NCBI RefSeq assembly: GCF_020911725.1
Contig: NZ_CP076620.1
Coordinates: forward strand, 133,501 to 197,500
Origin: Clostridium cadaveris
GTDB taxonomy: Bacteria > Bacillota > Clostridia > Clostridiales > Clostridiaceae
Length of the DNA stretch: 64,000 nucleotides
Reading direction: 5' to 3'
Part shown: positions 44,819-54,681 of the stretch, in pieces
How the letters are laid out: every line of letters starts with the position of its first letter
Position numbering within the stretch: position 1 is the stretch's first letter
Translations under genes and position numbers: made by a program
Notes under the pieces: model-generated
The model's input: only the letters and a program-made list of their open reading frames with translations
What the model was told of the DNA's origin: nothing
The model's database searches: none

Positions 44819-46978
44819 TTAAAGCTGATGCTTACAGATTACAGCTTTTATTGTCATGTATCCTATATTTTTAGGAAGGACATCTTTTAATGGTTTTAAT
44901 TTTGAAGCACCTAGTTCCTCTATGGCTGATAATATGATATCTTCGGTGCCATCTGGTATAAAGTCATCTAGATTAACTTTTTCTCCCTCTAATGCACAAT
45001 GAATTATGTGCTCTTGAACTGTGGTTATAGAGAGATTTCTATTTTCACTAATTTCATCTAATGATTGACCTTGATTATATAAATTTAAAGTTATTATGTG
45101 ACTTTTTTCCTTTACAGGCTCAGAAGAGTCCTTAGAAGGATCAGGTATATTTTTATTGATTGAAGCTGATTCGCTTAAAGCTACCTCAGAGATATTAGCA
45201 TATGCTATATATTCCCTTATGGCATCTAGAAATTTTTCTCCGTATTTTTCAAATTTCCCAAGACCTACACCTTTTATTTCTAAGAAATCCTCCTTTGTTC
45301 TAGGAAGTTTATCGCTCATTTCTTTCAATGTAGTATCGTGAAAGATTATATATGGAGGAACTTGAAGTTCCTCAGATAAAGCTCTACGAAGCTCTTTAAG
45401 CTTAATTAACAGATCTTTATGCAATCCCTTTGAATCATTTTTAGCCTTTTTAAGCTGTTTTCTGAATGATAAGAATACATTCTCCTTGTTTTTTATAGCA
45501 GCTATAGCTTTAGGGGTTAAAACCACCCGAGGAAACTCTTCATCGGTAGAAGCTAGGAAGTTTTCAGCTATTAGCTTATTTATGACTTCCTCTATAAATT
45601 TTCTATCATATTTGCTCATAAGTCCATGAGTAGAAAGTTTGTCAAATCCAAGTGAAATCATACGTTGATTTTGAGAGCCTTTAAGTACATCTATAACAAC
45701 CGTTATCCCAAATCTCTCTTTTATTCGATATATAGTTGAGAATATCATCATTGCTTCATTTGTGACATCTTTAAGTTCGTTATCTTCATTGCAATTACTA
45801 CAGTTGTTACAGTTTGATTCAGATTCTTCGCCAAAATAATTTAGTATGTAAGATCTTAAGCACTTTGATGTATAACAGTAATCAACCATAGCACGTAGAT
45901 TATTATATTCCTGCATCTTTATATTAGGGGGAAGGGGTGAATTGTCTATGAAAAACTTTTGAGTTTGAATGTCTCCTGAAGAAAACAGAAGAATGCACTC
46001 GCTGTTTTCACCATCTCTACCAGCACGTCCTGCTTCCTGATAATAAGCCTCTAGATTTTTAGTCATATTGTTGTGGATTACGTATCGAACATTTGACTTA
46101 TCTATTCCCATACCAAATGCATTAGTTGCAACCATAATATTTATATCATCAAACATAAAAGCATCCTGCATTTCTTTACGCTTTTCCTCAGAAAGTCCAC
46201 CATGATATAATCCAGCTTTAAAGCCTTTTTTCATGAGAACAGAGTAAAGATGTTCTGTACTTTTTCTTGTAGCAGTATATATTATTCCTGTTTCTTCCGT
46301 GTGAGCATTCACGTAATCGAGTATAAAGCTTTCCTTATTTTCACCTCTAAATACCTTGAAGTTAAGATTTTCCCTATTAAAACCTGTACAGTATAAGTTT
46401 GCGTTTCTAAGGCCTAAGAGAGTAACTATATCATTTTTTACTATCTCAGTAGCAGTAGCTGTGCAAGCTAATACTATTGGATTGCTAGGTAAAAGAGAAA
46501 TAAATGAAGAGATATTTCTATAGCTGGGCCTAAAATCATGGCCCCATTGAGAAACACAGTGAGCCTCATCAATAGCTATTAAGGAAACATCTATATCGTT
46601 TGTACCTAGAAAAAATTTTAAGGCTTCAAGCCTTTCGGGAGCGATATAAAGAAGTTTATACTTATTATTTTTTATATCCATTTCACGCTGCTCAATCTCT
46701 GAAGAGCTCAAAGTACTGTTTATATATGTTGAGTTTATTCCCATAGAATTTAATGTGTCCACTTGATCTTTCATAAGGGAGATAAGTGGAGAGATGACTA
46801 TAGTAAGTCCATCAAAAATAAGGGCTGGTATTTGATATATGATGGATTTACCGCCGCCTGTAGGCATCAAAACAAAGGTGTCATGACCATTTAATATATC
46901 ATTTATAGCTTCAGCCTGACCACGTCTAAAGCTGGTATAGCCAAAGTATTCTTTTAAATATTGAAGTGCTTTTTCCAT
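44819..46978 (-). CDS. recQ: ATP-dependent DNA helicase RecQ
   Basis: Protein of 719 residues. The N-terminal helicase core has the Q-motif region FGYTSFRRGQAEAI, Walker A MPTGGGKS, a DEAH box in AIDEAHCVSQWGHDFRPSY, and motif VI QEAGRAGRDG. A zinc-binding segment (four Cys between about residues 369 and 396: CLRSY...CNNCSNC) and a winged-helix RQC region follow, then an HRDC domain (about 510-590) and a C-terminal helix-turn-helix (about 630-719). It unwinds 3'-5' DNA in recombination and replication-fork repair. AGAGGTAA precedes the ATG on its strand. It is a monocistronic unit. Confidence 0.95.
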   Translation of the reverse strand: MEKALQYLKEYFGYTSFRRGQAEAINDILNGHDTFVLMPTGGGKSIIYQIPALIFDGLTIVISPLISLMKDQVDTLNSMGINSTYINSTLSSSEIEQREMDIKNNKYKLLYIAPERLEALKFFLGTNDIDVSLIAIDEAHCVSQWGHDFRPSYRNISSFISLLPSNPIVLACTATATEIVKNDIVTLLGLRNANLYCTGFNRENLNFKVFRGENKESFILDYVNAHTEETGIIYTATRKSTEHLYSVLMKKGFKAGLYHGGLSEEKRKEMQDAFMFDDINIMVATNAFGMGIDKSNVRYVIHNNMTKNLEAYYQEAGRAGRDGENSECILLFSSGDIQTQKFFIDNSPLPPNIKMQEYNNLRAMVDYCYTSKCLRSYILNYFGEESESNCNNCSNCNEDNELKDVTNEAMMIFSTIYRIKERFGITVVIDVLKGSQNQRMISLGFDKLSTHGLMSKYDRKFIEEVINKLIAENFLASTDEEFPRVVLTPKAIAAIKNKENVFLSFRKQLKKAKNDSKGLHKDLLIKLKELRRALSEELQVPPYIIFHDTTLKEMSDKLPRTKEDFLEIKGVGLGKFEKYGEKFLDAIREYIAYANISEVALSESASINKNIPDPSKDSSEPVKEKSHIITLNLYNQGQSLDEISENRNLSITTVQEHIIHCALEGEKVNLDDFIPDGTEDIILSAIEELGASKLKPLKDVLPKNIGYMTIKAVICKHQL

Positions 46979-47135
46979 TAATGATTTACCTCTTTTATAT
47001 GTTTAAATTGAAGAAATCCTAAAGGATACCTATTAGGATTATTAACAGTATAGAGGAAAATATACAAATGTACATTCGCATATTTCCCTTAAAACTCATT
47101 TAAAGTTATCTAATAGCGTTTAAATATTTCATTAT

Positions 47136-48031
47136 TTATAGAGAGTTGTTAAGATAATTCTTTATATTATCTAAAACTTTTTTTGATAATCTTTCTGTAC
47201 ATTGATAAGAGGAACCGGATACTTTATCTACGACGATTACATTCTTAAGTTCCTTAATTCTCCGCAGTTCATAATACCAGCACCATCGGATAAATAATAA
47301 TTGTCCCCATTATTTAACCAATTTTTTAGAGCTCCTACTGAGAAAGTAGGACCAAGAGTTGTATTTATTAAAATTTTTCCGTGTCCAAAAGCTTTAAACT
47401 CATCTTCATAAAGAAGAACGGTATTTTTATTTAAATTTGTAGATAGTATACTTACCGTTTTTAAAAGGTCGTGAAGAGGGAGGTATTTCATATCTTCTGC
47501 CTCTGCATTAGGTTTTCTAGTTCTACTGTAGTAATATATATCTGCACCAAAGGCCTGAAGGGCTTTCGCAACCATATAACCTGTAGTTCCAAGACCAATT
47601 ATTCCTACTTTTTCATTTGTGAGTTCACTAGGTCTTGCTTTCCACTGAGATTGGCCAAAACCGTGCATAAGTCTTAAAAGTTCACTGACAGTATATGCAA
47701 CTACACCTTCGTCACCATAATCCTTAATGCCAAGAACAGTTATTCCCTTTTCCTTAGCGCAAGATATATCGACGTTGGCGCTTTTCTCATCATAAAGACT
47801 GCAGCACATACCTATATATTTAATACTTGGACAATTTTCTATAATTTCCTTATCTATATTTGTAGTATAAGATACCAGGACACAGTCTGCATCTTCTATA
47901 CGTTTTATTATTTCTGAATTATCTTGAGGAGTATCGTAATATAACTTTACTTCTTTAGAATAATTTTGAAGTTCATTTTCTCCCCATTTGTTTAATCCTA
48001 CATTATCTATAGCAACAATTTTTTTAAACAT
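47136..48031 (-). pseudogene. D-2-hydroxyacid dehydrogenase-like gene, frameshifted near the 3' end
   Basis: The intact frame (48031 to 47237) encodes 264 residues of a 2-hydroxyacid-dehydrogenase-like protein with NAD-site GIIGLGTTGYMVAKAL. It stops early after CGELRNLRM. In the neighbouring frame the DNA continues as IKELKNVIVVDKVSG... to a TAA at 47136-47138, so restoring one base near 47258-47264 gives a full-length protein of about 298 residues. This is a one-base deletion or sequencing error. The usual catalytic Arg (ARG after the sheet) and His (PHxAG) positions read TLGPTF and SGSSYQ, so even the full protein looks atypical. The ATG at 48031 has AAAGGAGG upstream. Confidence 0.78.
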
Positions 48032-48143
48032 CAATAATCCTCCTTTCAATCTATAAGGTTATATAAAATTATAATACTAAACAAATATTATTTATAGTAG
48101 AATTGAATATATAAGTGATTTTTAATTTGAGGGGGATTTTTAT

Positions 48144-48686
48144 ATGAAAATAGCTGCTTTTATGGGAAGCCCTAGAAAACATAAGAATACAGATGTTATT
48201 CTAGATGCATTTTTAATGGGTATTAAAGAAAATTCTAATGATGAAATAAATAATGTGTTTCTTCAAAAGTACAAAATATCGAATTGCTTAGCATGCGATA
48301 GCTGCATGAATACTCATAAGTGTGTTGTAAATGATGATATGCAGGATATTTATCCTATTTTTGAAGAAGCAGATGTAGTAATTTTTGCTACTCCAATATA
48401 TTGGTGGAGCATGAGTGGTCAGATGAAGTCTTTTATAGACAGGCTATATGCCGTAGGAAGTGCAAAGATGAAGGGGAAGAAAGCATATCTTCTTATGACT
48501 TATGGTGGAGAACTTCCAAACTCAGGACCAGAACTTGTACAGAAAACTTTTGAGGATATTTTCGAATATGTAGGAATAGAGCTTAAAGGTGTTTTAGGAG
48601 TATGTAGTGGAGAGATTCCTGCGTGTGATAACAAAGAGGTTCTTAAGCAGGCCTATGAAATGGGAAAAAAATCAGTATTATTCTAA
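48144..48686 (+). CDS. Flavodoxin-like NAD(P)H-dependent oxidoreductase
   Basis: Soluble protein of 180 residues with a flavodoxin fold of the NADPH-dependent FMN reductase / iron-sulfur flavoprotein class. It begins MKIAAFMGSPRKHKNTD, the FMN phosphate loop, and contains IFATPIYWWSMSGQMKSFIDRLY, the typical second FMN loop. A Cys cluster, CLACDSCMNTHKC, at about residues 48-60, may hold an Fe-S centre as in iron-sulfur flavoproteins, or a redox pair. GAGGGGG precedes the ATG. It diverges from the frameshifted dehydrogenase gene. The electron partner is unknown. Confidence 0.83.
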   Translation: MKIAAFMGSPRKHKNTDVILDAFLMGIKENSNDEINNVFLQKYKISNCLACDSCMNTHKCVVNDDMQDIYPIFEEADVVIFATPIYWWSMSGQMKSFIDRLYAVGSAKMKGKKAYLLMTYGGELPNSGPELVQKTFEDIFEYVGIELKGVLGVCSGEIPACDNKEVLKQAYEMGKKSVLF

Positions 48687-48702
48687 ATATAAAAAAGAAA
48701 TC

Positions 48703-48760
48703 TTAATTATAGCCTTCAGCATACATAATTTTGTAATGTTGGGGGCTATAATTAATTTAT
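48703..48760 (+). terminator. Hairpin terminator after the flavodoxin-like gene
   Basis: A 12-bp perfect stem (48703-48714 with 48744-48755), with further pairing inside, is followed by a weak T-rich tail (TTTAT). Confidence 0.6.
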
Positions 48761-48802
48761 GGCATAACATATATATTAGGATTAAACTTTGGAGGAAGAC
48801 AA

Positions 48803-49306
48803 ATGAAAGTTGGAGTAATAGCTGATACACATACAAATTTAAAAAATGTAGAGAAATTAAGATTATTTTTAGAAAATCTTATGAATGACGTAGATTTTAT
48901 AATCCATGCTGGAGATATAAAATCAGAAGAAGCATTAGAGATTCTAAGGAGCTTCAAAAATATAGTTATAGTTAGAGGCAATAATGACAATGAGGGGGAG
49001 CTCGCAAAGCTTAATGATAGAGAGATTTTGGATCTAGAAGGATATAAAATAGGAATAACTCATGGACATGGTACGAGCAAGTCAACCTTAGATAATGCTA
49101 TTCAAAAGTTTGAAGGTGAAGACATAGACGTTTTGATTTTTGGACATAGTCATAAATCCTATGTAGATACCAAGGGAAATACATTAATATTAAATCCAGG
49201 TTCTCCTAGCAGAAGGAGAAAAGAAAGGTGGTATTCTTACATAGTTATGGATTTGAGAGAGAATGGAATAGATGTAGAACTGAAATATAAAAGGGAAGCT
49301 TATTAA
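48803..49306 (+). CDS. YfcE/MJ0936-type metallophosphoesterase
   Basis: Phosphodiesterase-like protein of 167 residues. All five metallophosphoesterase motifs are visible: GVIADTHTN, IHAGDI, VRGNNDNE, ITHGHG and FGHSHKS, giving a two-metal site. Relatives hydrolyse model phosphodiesters; physiological substrates are generally unknown. GGAGG precedes the ATG by six bases. It stands alone between terminator-like hairpins. Confidence 0.92.
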   Translation: MKVGVIADTHTNLKNVEKLRLFLENLMNDVDFIIHAGDIKSEEALEILRSFKNIVIVRGNNDNEGELAKLNDREILDLEGYKIGITHGHGTSKSTLDNAIQKFEGEDIDVLIFGHSHKSYVDTKGNTLILNPGSPSRRRKERWYSYIVMDLRENGIDVELKYKREAY

Positions 49307-49484
49307 ACTGTAAAAACCATATATAACTACAGATATTAAAGTGAAAATGCTTGGTTTTAGCAAACAAAAAAGAAATTAAACACTAATATAATAAACAAAA
49401 TATAAAAAAGTTTGCATAATAGTAGACAAAAACATTTATTTAAAGTATGATGTAGAATATAGATTATATATGGTGGTGATATGG

Positions 49485-50258
49485 ATGGAAAATAAGAACT
49501 GTGAAATATTTTGGAATGCATCTATAGATGAGATCAAAAACGGCTATGTATGCAGTGATGGAGAAATTAGATGTCTTGTTTGTGGAGAAAGGTTTGAACA
49601 AGGACAGATTTATCAAATAGACTCTAAATTCTATGATGCGTCGAAGGCGGTACAGATTCATATAAAAAAAGATCATGGATCTATGCTAAATTATATAGTG
49701 AATATGAACTCTACTTTTACTGGAATATCTGAAGCTCAAAGTAATATGATATTATTATTTGCAGAGGGGTTTTCTGATAAGGAGATAGCAACAAAGCTTG
49801 GACTCGCTCAATCAACAATAAGAAATCATAGATACAAACTTAGAGAGAGAGAAAAACAGGCGAAATTATTTTTGGCGGTTATGGAATTGCTTTCGAACAG
49901 CACAAAAAAGAATATCAATATGATGGATGATTCAATTATATGTGATGCTCATAAGAGCGCAACCACACTAGACGATAGGTTCAATATAACGGATAAAGAA
50001 AAAGAAAAAACTATAGCGACCTATATGGACGAGAATGGCGGACTAAAAACTTATCCATCAAAGGAAAAAAAGAAGATAATAATATTAGAAGCTATAGCTA
50101 AAAATTTCAAACGTAATGAGAAATATTCTGAGAAACAGGTTAATATGATATTAAAAAGAATATATGAAGAGGATTATATCACTTTAAGAAGAGCGCTAGT
50201 AGAGTACGGATTCTTAGATAGACCAAATGACTGCAGCTCTTATTGGGTGAAAGAGTAG
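49485..50258 (+). CDS. LuxR-type HTH regulator with zinc-finger-like N-terminus and DUF2087
   Basis: Protein of 257 residues in three parts. The N-terminal 65 residues contain CLVCGERF plus HIKKDH, a CxxC/HxxxxH pattern like a small zinc site. The middle has a LuxR-type helix-turn-helix (AQSNMILLFAEGFSDKEIATKLGLAQSTIRNHRYKLRE). The C-terminal 90 residues (YPSKEKKKIIILEAIAKNF... to FLDRPNDCSSYWVKE) match DUF2087, seen in other transcription factors. I chose the ATG at 49485, for which GGTGGTGAT is correctly spaced; an ATG at 49470 lacks a site. Target genes are unknown and no operon partner is adjacent. Confidence 0.83.
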   Translation: MENKNCEIFWNASIDEIKNGYVCSDGEIRCLVCGERFEQGQIYQIDSKFYDASKAVQIHIKKDHGSMLNYIVNMNSTFTGISEAQSNMILLFAEGFSDKEIATKLGLAQSTIRNHRYKLREREKQAKLFLAVMELLSNSTKKNINMMDDSIICDAHKSATTLDDRFNITDKEKEKTIATYMDENGGLKTYPSKEKKKIIILEAIAKNFKRNEKYSEKQVNMILKRIYEEDYITLRRALVEYGFLDRPNDCSSYWVKE

Positions 50259-50291
50259 AGAGAATAGATAATATTAATAGAGTAAAAAGCT

Positions 50292-50332
50292 TGGCATCTT
50301 GTGACTTTGGATGTTGCAAGATGTCATACTTT
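50292..50332 (+). terminator. Terminator after the DUF2087 regulator
   Basis: A 10-bp stem (50292-50301 with 50317-50326, one G-T pair) is followed by TACTTTTA. Confidence 0.65.
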
Positions 50333-50419
50333 TACCAGGAAAAAGACCTTGCATTAAAAACATAGATATATTATAATAACCTTTGTAACAAAATAAATAT
50401 TATTTGTATAAACGAACAT

Positions 50420-50509
50420 GGAGAGATGTCCGAGTGGTCGAAGGAGCACGCCTGGAAAGCGTGTATAGGGGCAACTCTATCAGGGGTTCAAATCCCCTTC
50501 TCTCCGCCA
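50420..50509 (+). tRNA. tRNA-Ser (anticodon GGA)
   Basis: A class II tRNA of 90 bases. The acceptor stem GGAGAGA (50420-50426) pairs with TCTCTCC (50499-50505); the anticodon stem-loop CACGC-CTGGAAA-GCGTG shows anticodon GGA; a long variable arm (TATAGGGGCAACTCTATCA) is typical of Ser; the TPsiC arm is GGGGTTCAAATCCCC; CCA is encoded at 50507-50509. Confidence 0.98.
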
Positions 50510-50519
50510 GTTTATTTTT

Positions 50520-50787
50520 GCCGTGCTAGATGGGGAGTTAGCGGTGCCCTGTACCTGCAATCCGCTATAGCAGGATCGAATGCCTCATATGAGGCTTTAA
50601 AACGTAAGGTCTGGCCCGTATAAGTGGCGTTGAGAGTTGGGCCTCACGCAATGTAAGCCCATGAAATTCGTCAGGTCCGGAAGGAAGCAGCGATAAGTGG
50701 TCACTTGCATGTGACGTGAGATCACCTGACTTGAGTTAACTGTACGGGTAACGCTTATGAATTAAAGTCGATTTGAGGTGCACGGTT
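50520..50787 (+). ncRNA. ffs: Signal recognition particle RNA, large bacterial type
   Basis: About 268 bases. The ends pair (GCCGTGC at 50520 with GCACGGT at 50780-50786). The conserved apical helix 8 sequence GTCAGGTCCGGAAGGAAGCAGC is present near 50671-50692, and the 5' part forms the Alu domain seen in Firmicutes. It scaffolds Ffh for co-translational targeting. It follows tRNA-Ser after ten bases, a gene order common in clostridia, with dnaX downstream. Confidence 0.97.
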
Positions 50788-50803
50788 TCTAATTTAAAAA
50801 TTT

Positions 50804-50832
50804 AGGAGATACTGAGAGGTATCTCTTTTTTG
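50804..50832 (+). terminator. Terminator of the tRNA-Ser/SRP RNA unit
   Basis: A 9-bp stem (50804-50812 with 50819-50827) with a 6-base loop leads into TTTTTT. Confidence 0.88.
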
Positions 50833-50949
50833 CATAACTAAGAAATGGTTAACTTTTGTGATTCATGAATTAAAAATAATAAGACTAAAATATGATAATC
50901 TTAAGATAGAGTATTTGAGTGAAATAATGGCAATGAAAGGGGTATGTTT

Positions 50950-51732
50950 ATGAATGGATTATTTCTTCAAGGAGGAGGAGCTAAAGGAGCTTTTCAGGCA
51001 GGAGCACTTTATGCTATGCATGAAAAAGGAATGGATTTTGATATTATATCAGGAACCTCTATAGGTTCCATTAATGGATATTATGTTTATACAGGAAATT
51101 TAGAGGAATTAAAAAAATATTACACTGAATTTGATATGGCTGGGGCCATGAAACGTTATAGAATCAGTGATACAATACCAAATGATTATATAATAGATGA
51201 GCTTAGGAAACTTCGAGGTATTAATCCTAAAGTTAAGGCTTTCTATGTTAATTATGTAAGCGTAAATGAATCAACCTTAAATCATGTACATAAGAACTTA
51301 GTGGGTCTAGACAAAGAGGAAAGTTTAAAGTATATAAAGTATAGTTCTCAGCTTCCTTTTTCATGTCCAGAGGGAGAGGACAGTGTGGATTTTGAAAGAG
51401 CACTAGAGTTATATGATCCTCCAGTTTTAGCAGCACAGTTTGGGCAAAAACTTCAAAATGGATACTATGATAAGTTTAATCTAGATGGAGGAATGATGAA
51501 TAATAATTTTATGGAGCCGTTTTTGAAGGAGACTGTAGATAAGCTATATCTTTTAGTGCTTCAAAATAATTTTAAAATTCCACAGTACATATTAGATAAG
51601 TATTCTGAAGATAAACTTATCATTATAAAGAGAAAAGAACAATATAAGTCTAATGATACCTTGAATTGCGACAGTAAGTTTCTAAATAAACTCTTTAAAG
51701 AGGGATATGAAGCGGCAAAGGAAATTATATAG
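50950..51732 (+). CDS. Patatin-like phospholipase
   Basis: Protein of 260 residues. The oxyanion loop [13 protein letters not shown], the serine nucleophile elbow GTSIGS (GxSxG) and the DGG motif (NLDGGMMNN) with the catalytic Asp are all present, so the Ser-Asp dyad is intact. Patatin-like enzymes hydrolyse acyl esters of membrane lipids; it has no signal peptide and is likely cytosolic or peripheral. I chose the ATG at 50950, seven bases after AAAGGGG; the ATG at 50944 is too close to that site. It lies between SRP RNA and dnaX. Confidence 0.9.
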   Translation: MNGLFLQGGGAKGAFQAGALYAMHEKGMDFDIISGTSIGSINGYYVYTGNLEELKKYYTEFDMAGAMKRYRISDTIPNDYIIDELRKLRGINPKVKAFYVNYVSVNESTLNHVHKNLVGLDKEESLKYIKYSSQLPFSCPEGEDSVDFERALELYDPPVLAAQFGQKLQNGYYDKFNLDGGMMNNNFMEPFLKETVDKLYLLVLQNNFKIPQYILDKYSEDKLIIIKRKEQYKSNDTLNCDSKFLNKLFKEGYEAAKEII

Positions 51733-51801
51733 TGTTTATATGTTCGCTCAATTAGGTTATAATGATAATGAACAAATATTAAGATAAAGAGGTGAGATGC
51801 C

Positions 51802-53442
51802 TTGTCGTATACGGCTTTATATAGAGAGTGGAGACCTCAAACCTTCGAAGATGTAGTTGGACAAGAACATATTAAAACAACTTTAAAAAACCAAATAAAA
51901 AATAATAAAACTGCCCATGCATATCTTTTCTGTGGTACCAGAGGAACAGGAAAAACCACTATGGCAAAGATAATGGCAAAGGCGCTGAACTGTCTTAATC
52001 TTCAAGATGGAGAACCTTGTAATGAATGTGAAATGTGTAAGAGCATAAATTCAGGACTGAACATAGATGTAACAGAAGTAGACGCAGCATCTAATAATAA
52101 GGTAGAAAATATAAGAGACATGATAGAGGATGTACAGTATCCGCCTAGAGAAGCGAGAAACAAAGTCTATATAATGGACGAAGTTCATATGCTTTCCACA
52201 GGAGCGGTAAATGCTTTTCTAAAGACTTTAGAAGAGCCTCCATCAAATGTAGTATTTATATTAGCTACTACAGATCCTCAAAAGCTTCCGATAACAATAT
52301 TATCGAGATGCCAGAGATTTGACTTTAAGAGAATAAAGACAGAAGATGTTTCAGGGAGACTCAGGCAGATTGTAACTGATAAAGGCGTTTTGGCTGATGA
52401 CAATAGCTTAAACCTTATAGCTAGAATGTCTGATGGAGCTATGAGAGATGCTCTTAGCATTCTTGATCAGGCAATGTCTATGGGAGAGGGAAAAGTTCAG
52501 TATGATGATGTACTGAATATGCTTGGACTTGTAACGAATGAAAATCTTTTATCTCTTACTGATGCGGCTATAAAGAAAGACACAGAAAAAGCCATGAATA
52601 TAATAGAGGATATAGTGATATCGGGAAAGGATATTTACACCTTTATAAAGGACTTAACAAATCATATGAGAAATCTCCTTATGGTAAAGGTAAGCAATAA
52701 TCCTCAGCAGGTAGTTGATATGTCTTCTGAGAATATTGAGCTTATAAAAGTTCAAGGTTCCAAGATAACTATTGAAGAGATAATGAGATTTATAAGAATC
52801 CTTCAAGATGCAGAAGAACAAGCAAAATGGAGCAAACAGGCTAGAATATACTTAGAGCTTGCAATAATAAAGATGTGCAGAGTAGAGTTTGATACTTCTC
52901 CTGAAGTGATGCTTTCTAGAATAAACAGAATTGAAGATGCTATAAGAAATGGAACTATAGCGGTTACAACGGTTTCTAAAGAAGAAGGAGATGAAGGATT
53001 AGTTTCTACTAGAAAATCTTCACCGTCTAAGAAGACCGTAGCAAAGAGACCAGTAGAGATTCATGAGGAAGTTCTTCCTATAACTGCATTTAATGAAGAT
53101 TCAACAATTACATTAGATAAAGTAGAAAAATCGTGGAAGGATATAATAGATACATTTAAGAATAGAAGACTTATGGTTATCTATGCATCTCTTTTGACTG
53201 GAAAGCTTTCAAGATGTGAAAAAGGTGTTATAGAGATAGTGTACACTGAACAGTTTGCTTTTAATAAGCAGAGGTTAGACAAAGAAGACAATAGAAGACT
53301 TGTTGATGGAGTATTCAGCGAGGTTCTTAGAGAAAATGTCAAGGTTACATATAGAGTTATGACTTCTGAATCTAAAGGAAAGACAAAAGAGGAGAAACTG
53401 AAAGAGGTCTTCCAAAATACCAGCATAGATATAATAGAATAA
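51802..53442 (+). CDS. dnaX: DNA polymerase III subunit gamma/tau
   Basis: Clamp-loader ATPase of 546 residues. The N-terminal YTALYREWRPQTFEDVVGQEHI is diagnostic; Walker A is GTRGTGKTT, a four-Cys zinc module lies at about 66-80 (CLNLQDGEPCNECEMC), Walker B leads into MDEVHMLS, and SRCQRFDF is the arginine-finger region. The C-terminal 170 residues form the tau-like polymerase/helicase-binding part. The start is TTG, with GAGGTGAGA upstream. No obvious slippery frameshift site was recognised. It is followed by ybaB and recR. Confidence 0.96.
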   Translation: MSYTALYREWRPQTFEDVVGQEHIKTTLKNQIKNNKTAHAYLFCGTRGTGKTTMAKIMAKALNCLNLQDGEPCNECEMCKSINSGLNIDVTEVDAASNNKVENIRDMIEDVQYPPREARNKVYIMDEVHMLSTGAVNAFLKTLEEPPSNVVFILATTDPQKLPITILSRCQRFDFKRIKTEDVSGRLRQIVTDKGVLADDNSLNLIARMSDGAMRDALSILDQAMSMGEGKVQYDDVLNMLGLVTNENLLSLTDAAIKKDTEKAMNIIEDIVISGKDIYTFIKDLTNHMRNLLMVKVSNNPQQVVDMSSENIELIKVQGSKITIEEIMRFIRILQDAEEQAKWSKQARIYLELAIIKMCRVEFDTSPEVMLSRINRIEDAIRNGTIAVTTVSKEEGDEGLVSTRKSSPSKKTVAKRPVEIHEEVLPITAFNEDSTITLDKVEKSWKDIIDTFKNRRLMVIYASLLTGKLSRCEKGVIEIVYTEQFAFNKQRLDKEDNRRLVDGVFSEVLRENVKVTYRVMTSESKGKTKEEKLKEVFQNTSIDIIE

Positions 53443-53544
53443 ATTAAATATATAAAAGAAAATATTATTAAGATATGAATTATAGTAAAGGACTTAAAAA
53501 TAATATATAATAAGTAATAGCTATAATTAAAGGAGGTTTTTTAT

Positions 53545-53889
53545 ATGGCAAGAGGCGGATTCCCAGGAGGAATGGGTGGAGCAAATATGAACAATCTTTT
53601 GAAACAGGCTCAAAAGATGCAAAAGCAAATGGAAGATATGCAAAAGGAACTTGAAAACAAGTCTTTTGAAGCTTCTGTAGGCGGTGGAGCAGTTACTGCT
53701 GTAGTAAATGGAAAGAATGAAATTCTAGATATAAAAATAAAGCCTGAGGTTGTAGATCCAGATGATGTTGAAATGTTACAAGATTTAGTGCTTTCAGCTT
53801 GTAATCAAGCTCTTAAGATGGCTCAAGATGAGACTTCAGCAAGCATGAAGAAGGTAACTGGCGGCATGGGAATGCCAGGAATGTTTTAA
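53545..53889 (+). CDS. ybaB: YbaB/EbfC nucleoid-associated protein
   Basis: Protein of 114 residues with a flexible Gly/Met-rich start ([16 protein letters not shown]), a long helix ([22 protein letters not shown]) and the conserved core [22 protein letters not shown]. It dimerises and binds DNA non-specifically; its gene almost always lies between dnaX and recR, as here. A full AAAGGAGGT site precedes the ATG. Confidence 0.96.
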   Translation: MARGGFPGGMGGANMNNLLKQAQKMQKQMEDMQKELENKSFEASVGGGAVTAVVNGKNEILDIKIKPEVVDPDDVEMLQDLVLSACNQALKMAQDETSASMKKVTGGMGMPGMF

Positions 53890-53904
53890 TATATCTTAAA
53901 TGAC

Positions 53905-53929
53905 TTAGGCATACTATATGTATGCCTAA
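53905..53929 (+). terminator. Hairpin between ybaB and recR
   Basis: TTAGGCATAC (53905-53914) pairs perfectly with GTATGCCTAA (53920-53929). No T-run follows, so it may be a partial terminator or an mRNA-stability element within the dnaX-ybaB-recR unit. Confidence 0.5.
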
Positions 53930-53961
53930 ATTGCTTATATGGACTAAGGATGTGATTATAA

Positions 53962-54558
53962 ATGGATTTTTATCCAGTTGCGATAGAAAAGTTAATAGAA
54001 GAGTTTGCCAAGCTACCTAGTATAGGATATAAAACTGCACAAAGACTTACTCTTCATGTACTTAATCTTCCTAAAGAAGAGGTAGAGGAATTTGCTCATG
54101 CACTTATGCAGGCAAGAGGTACTATAAAGTACTGTTCAGTATGTGGAAATTATACAGAGAAGGACCCTTGTCCTTTATGTGGAAATCCTAATAGGGATAA
54201 ATCTACTATATGTGTAGTTGAGCAACCTAAAGATATAATGTCAGTTGAGAAGGTAAAAGAATATAATGGAGTATATCATGTACTTCATGGAAATATATCT
54301 CCTATGGCAGGAAGAGGTCCTTCTGATATAAAGATAAAAGAGCTTATAACCAGGATGAATGGAAGTGTAAAAGAGGTAATAGTAGCAACTAACCCAACTA
54401 TAGAGGGAGAAGCTACAGCTATGTATATATCAAAGATTTTAAAGCCTTTAGGAGTGAAGGTTACTAGAATAGCTCATGGAATACCTGTAGGAGGAGACTT
54501 AGAGTATGCAGATGAAGTTACTCTATCAAAAGCTTTAGAAGGAAGAAAAGAGATATAA
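53962..54558 (+). CDS. recR: Recombination mediator RecR
   Basis: Protein of 198 residues, the standard RecR length. An N-terminal HhH region ([18 protein letters not shown]), a four-Cys zinc finger ([18 protein letters not shown]) and a Toprim domain ([13 protein letters not shown]..., [15 protein letters not shown]) are present. It works with RecO/RecF to load RecA at gaps. Its place after ybaB is conserved in Firmicutes. Confidence 0.97.
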   Translation: MDFYPVAIEKLIEEFAKLPSIGYKTAQRLTLHVLNLPKEEVEEFAHALMQARGTIKYCSVCGNYTEKDPCPLCGNPNRDKSTICVVEQPKDIMSVEKVKEYNGVYHVLHGNISPMAGRGPSDIKIKELITRMNGSVKEVIVATNPTIEGEATAMYISKILKPLGVKVTRIAHGIPVGGDLEYADEVTLSKALEGRKEI

Positions 54559-54681
54559 AAACTGGAACAATATGAGAATTTAATGAATATTAATACCAAA
54601 TTGTGTAAAAGATTATTATATAGAGGCTTGCCACATAAAATATATTAGGAAAGTAATAATAAGAAAAAGGATGGTATTAAG

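Noticed and set aside
49313..49358. Terminator after the YfcE-like gene
   Set aside because: Only a 7-bp A/T-rich stem (AAAACCA/TGGTTTT) with a long loop and no T-run is present.
50426..50623. Plus-strand frame of 65 codons over tRNA-Ser and SRP RNA
   Set aside because: It overlaps two well-defined RNA genes and has no ribosome site; it is chance.
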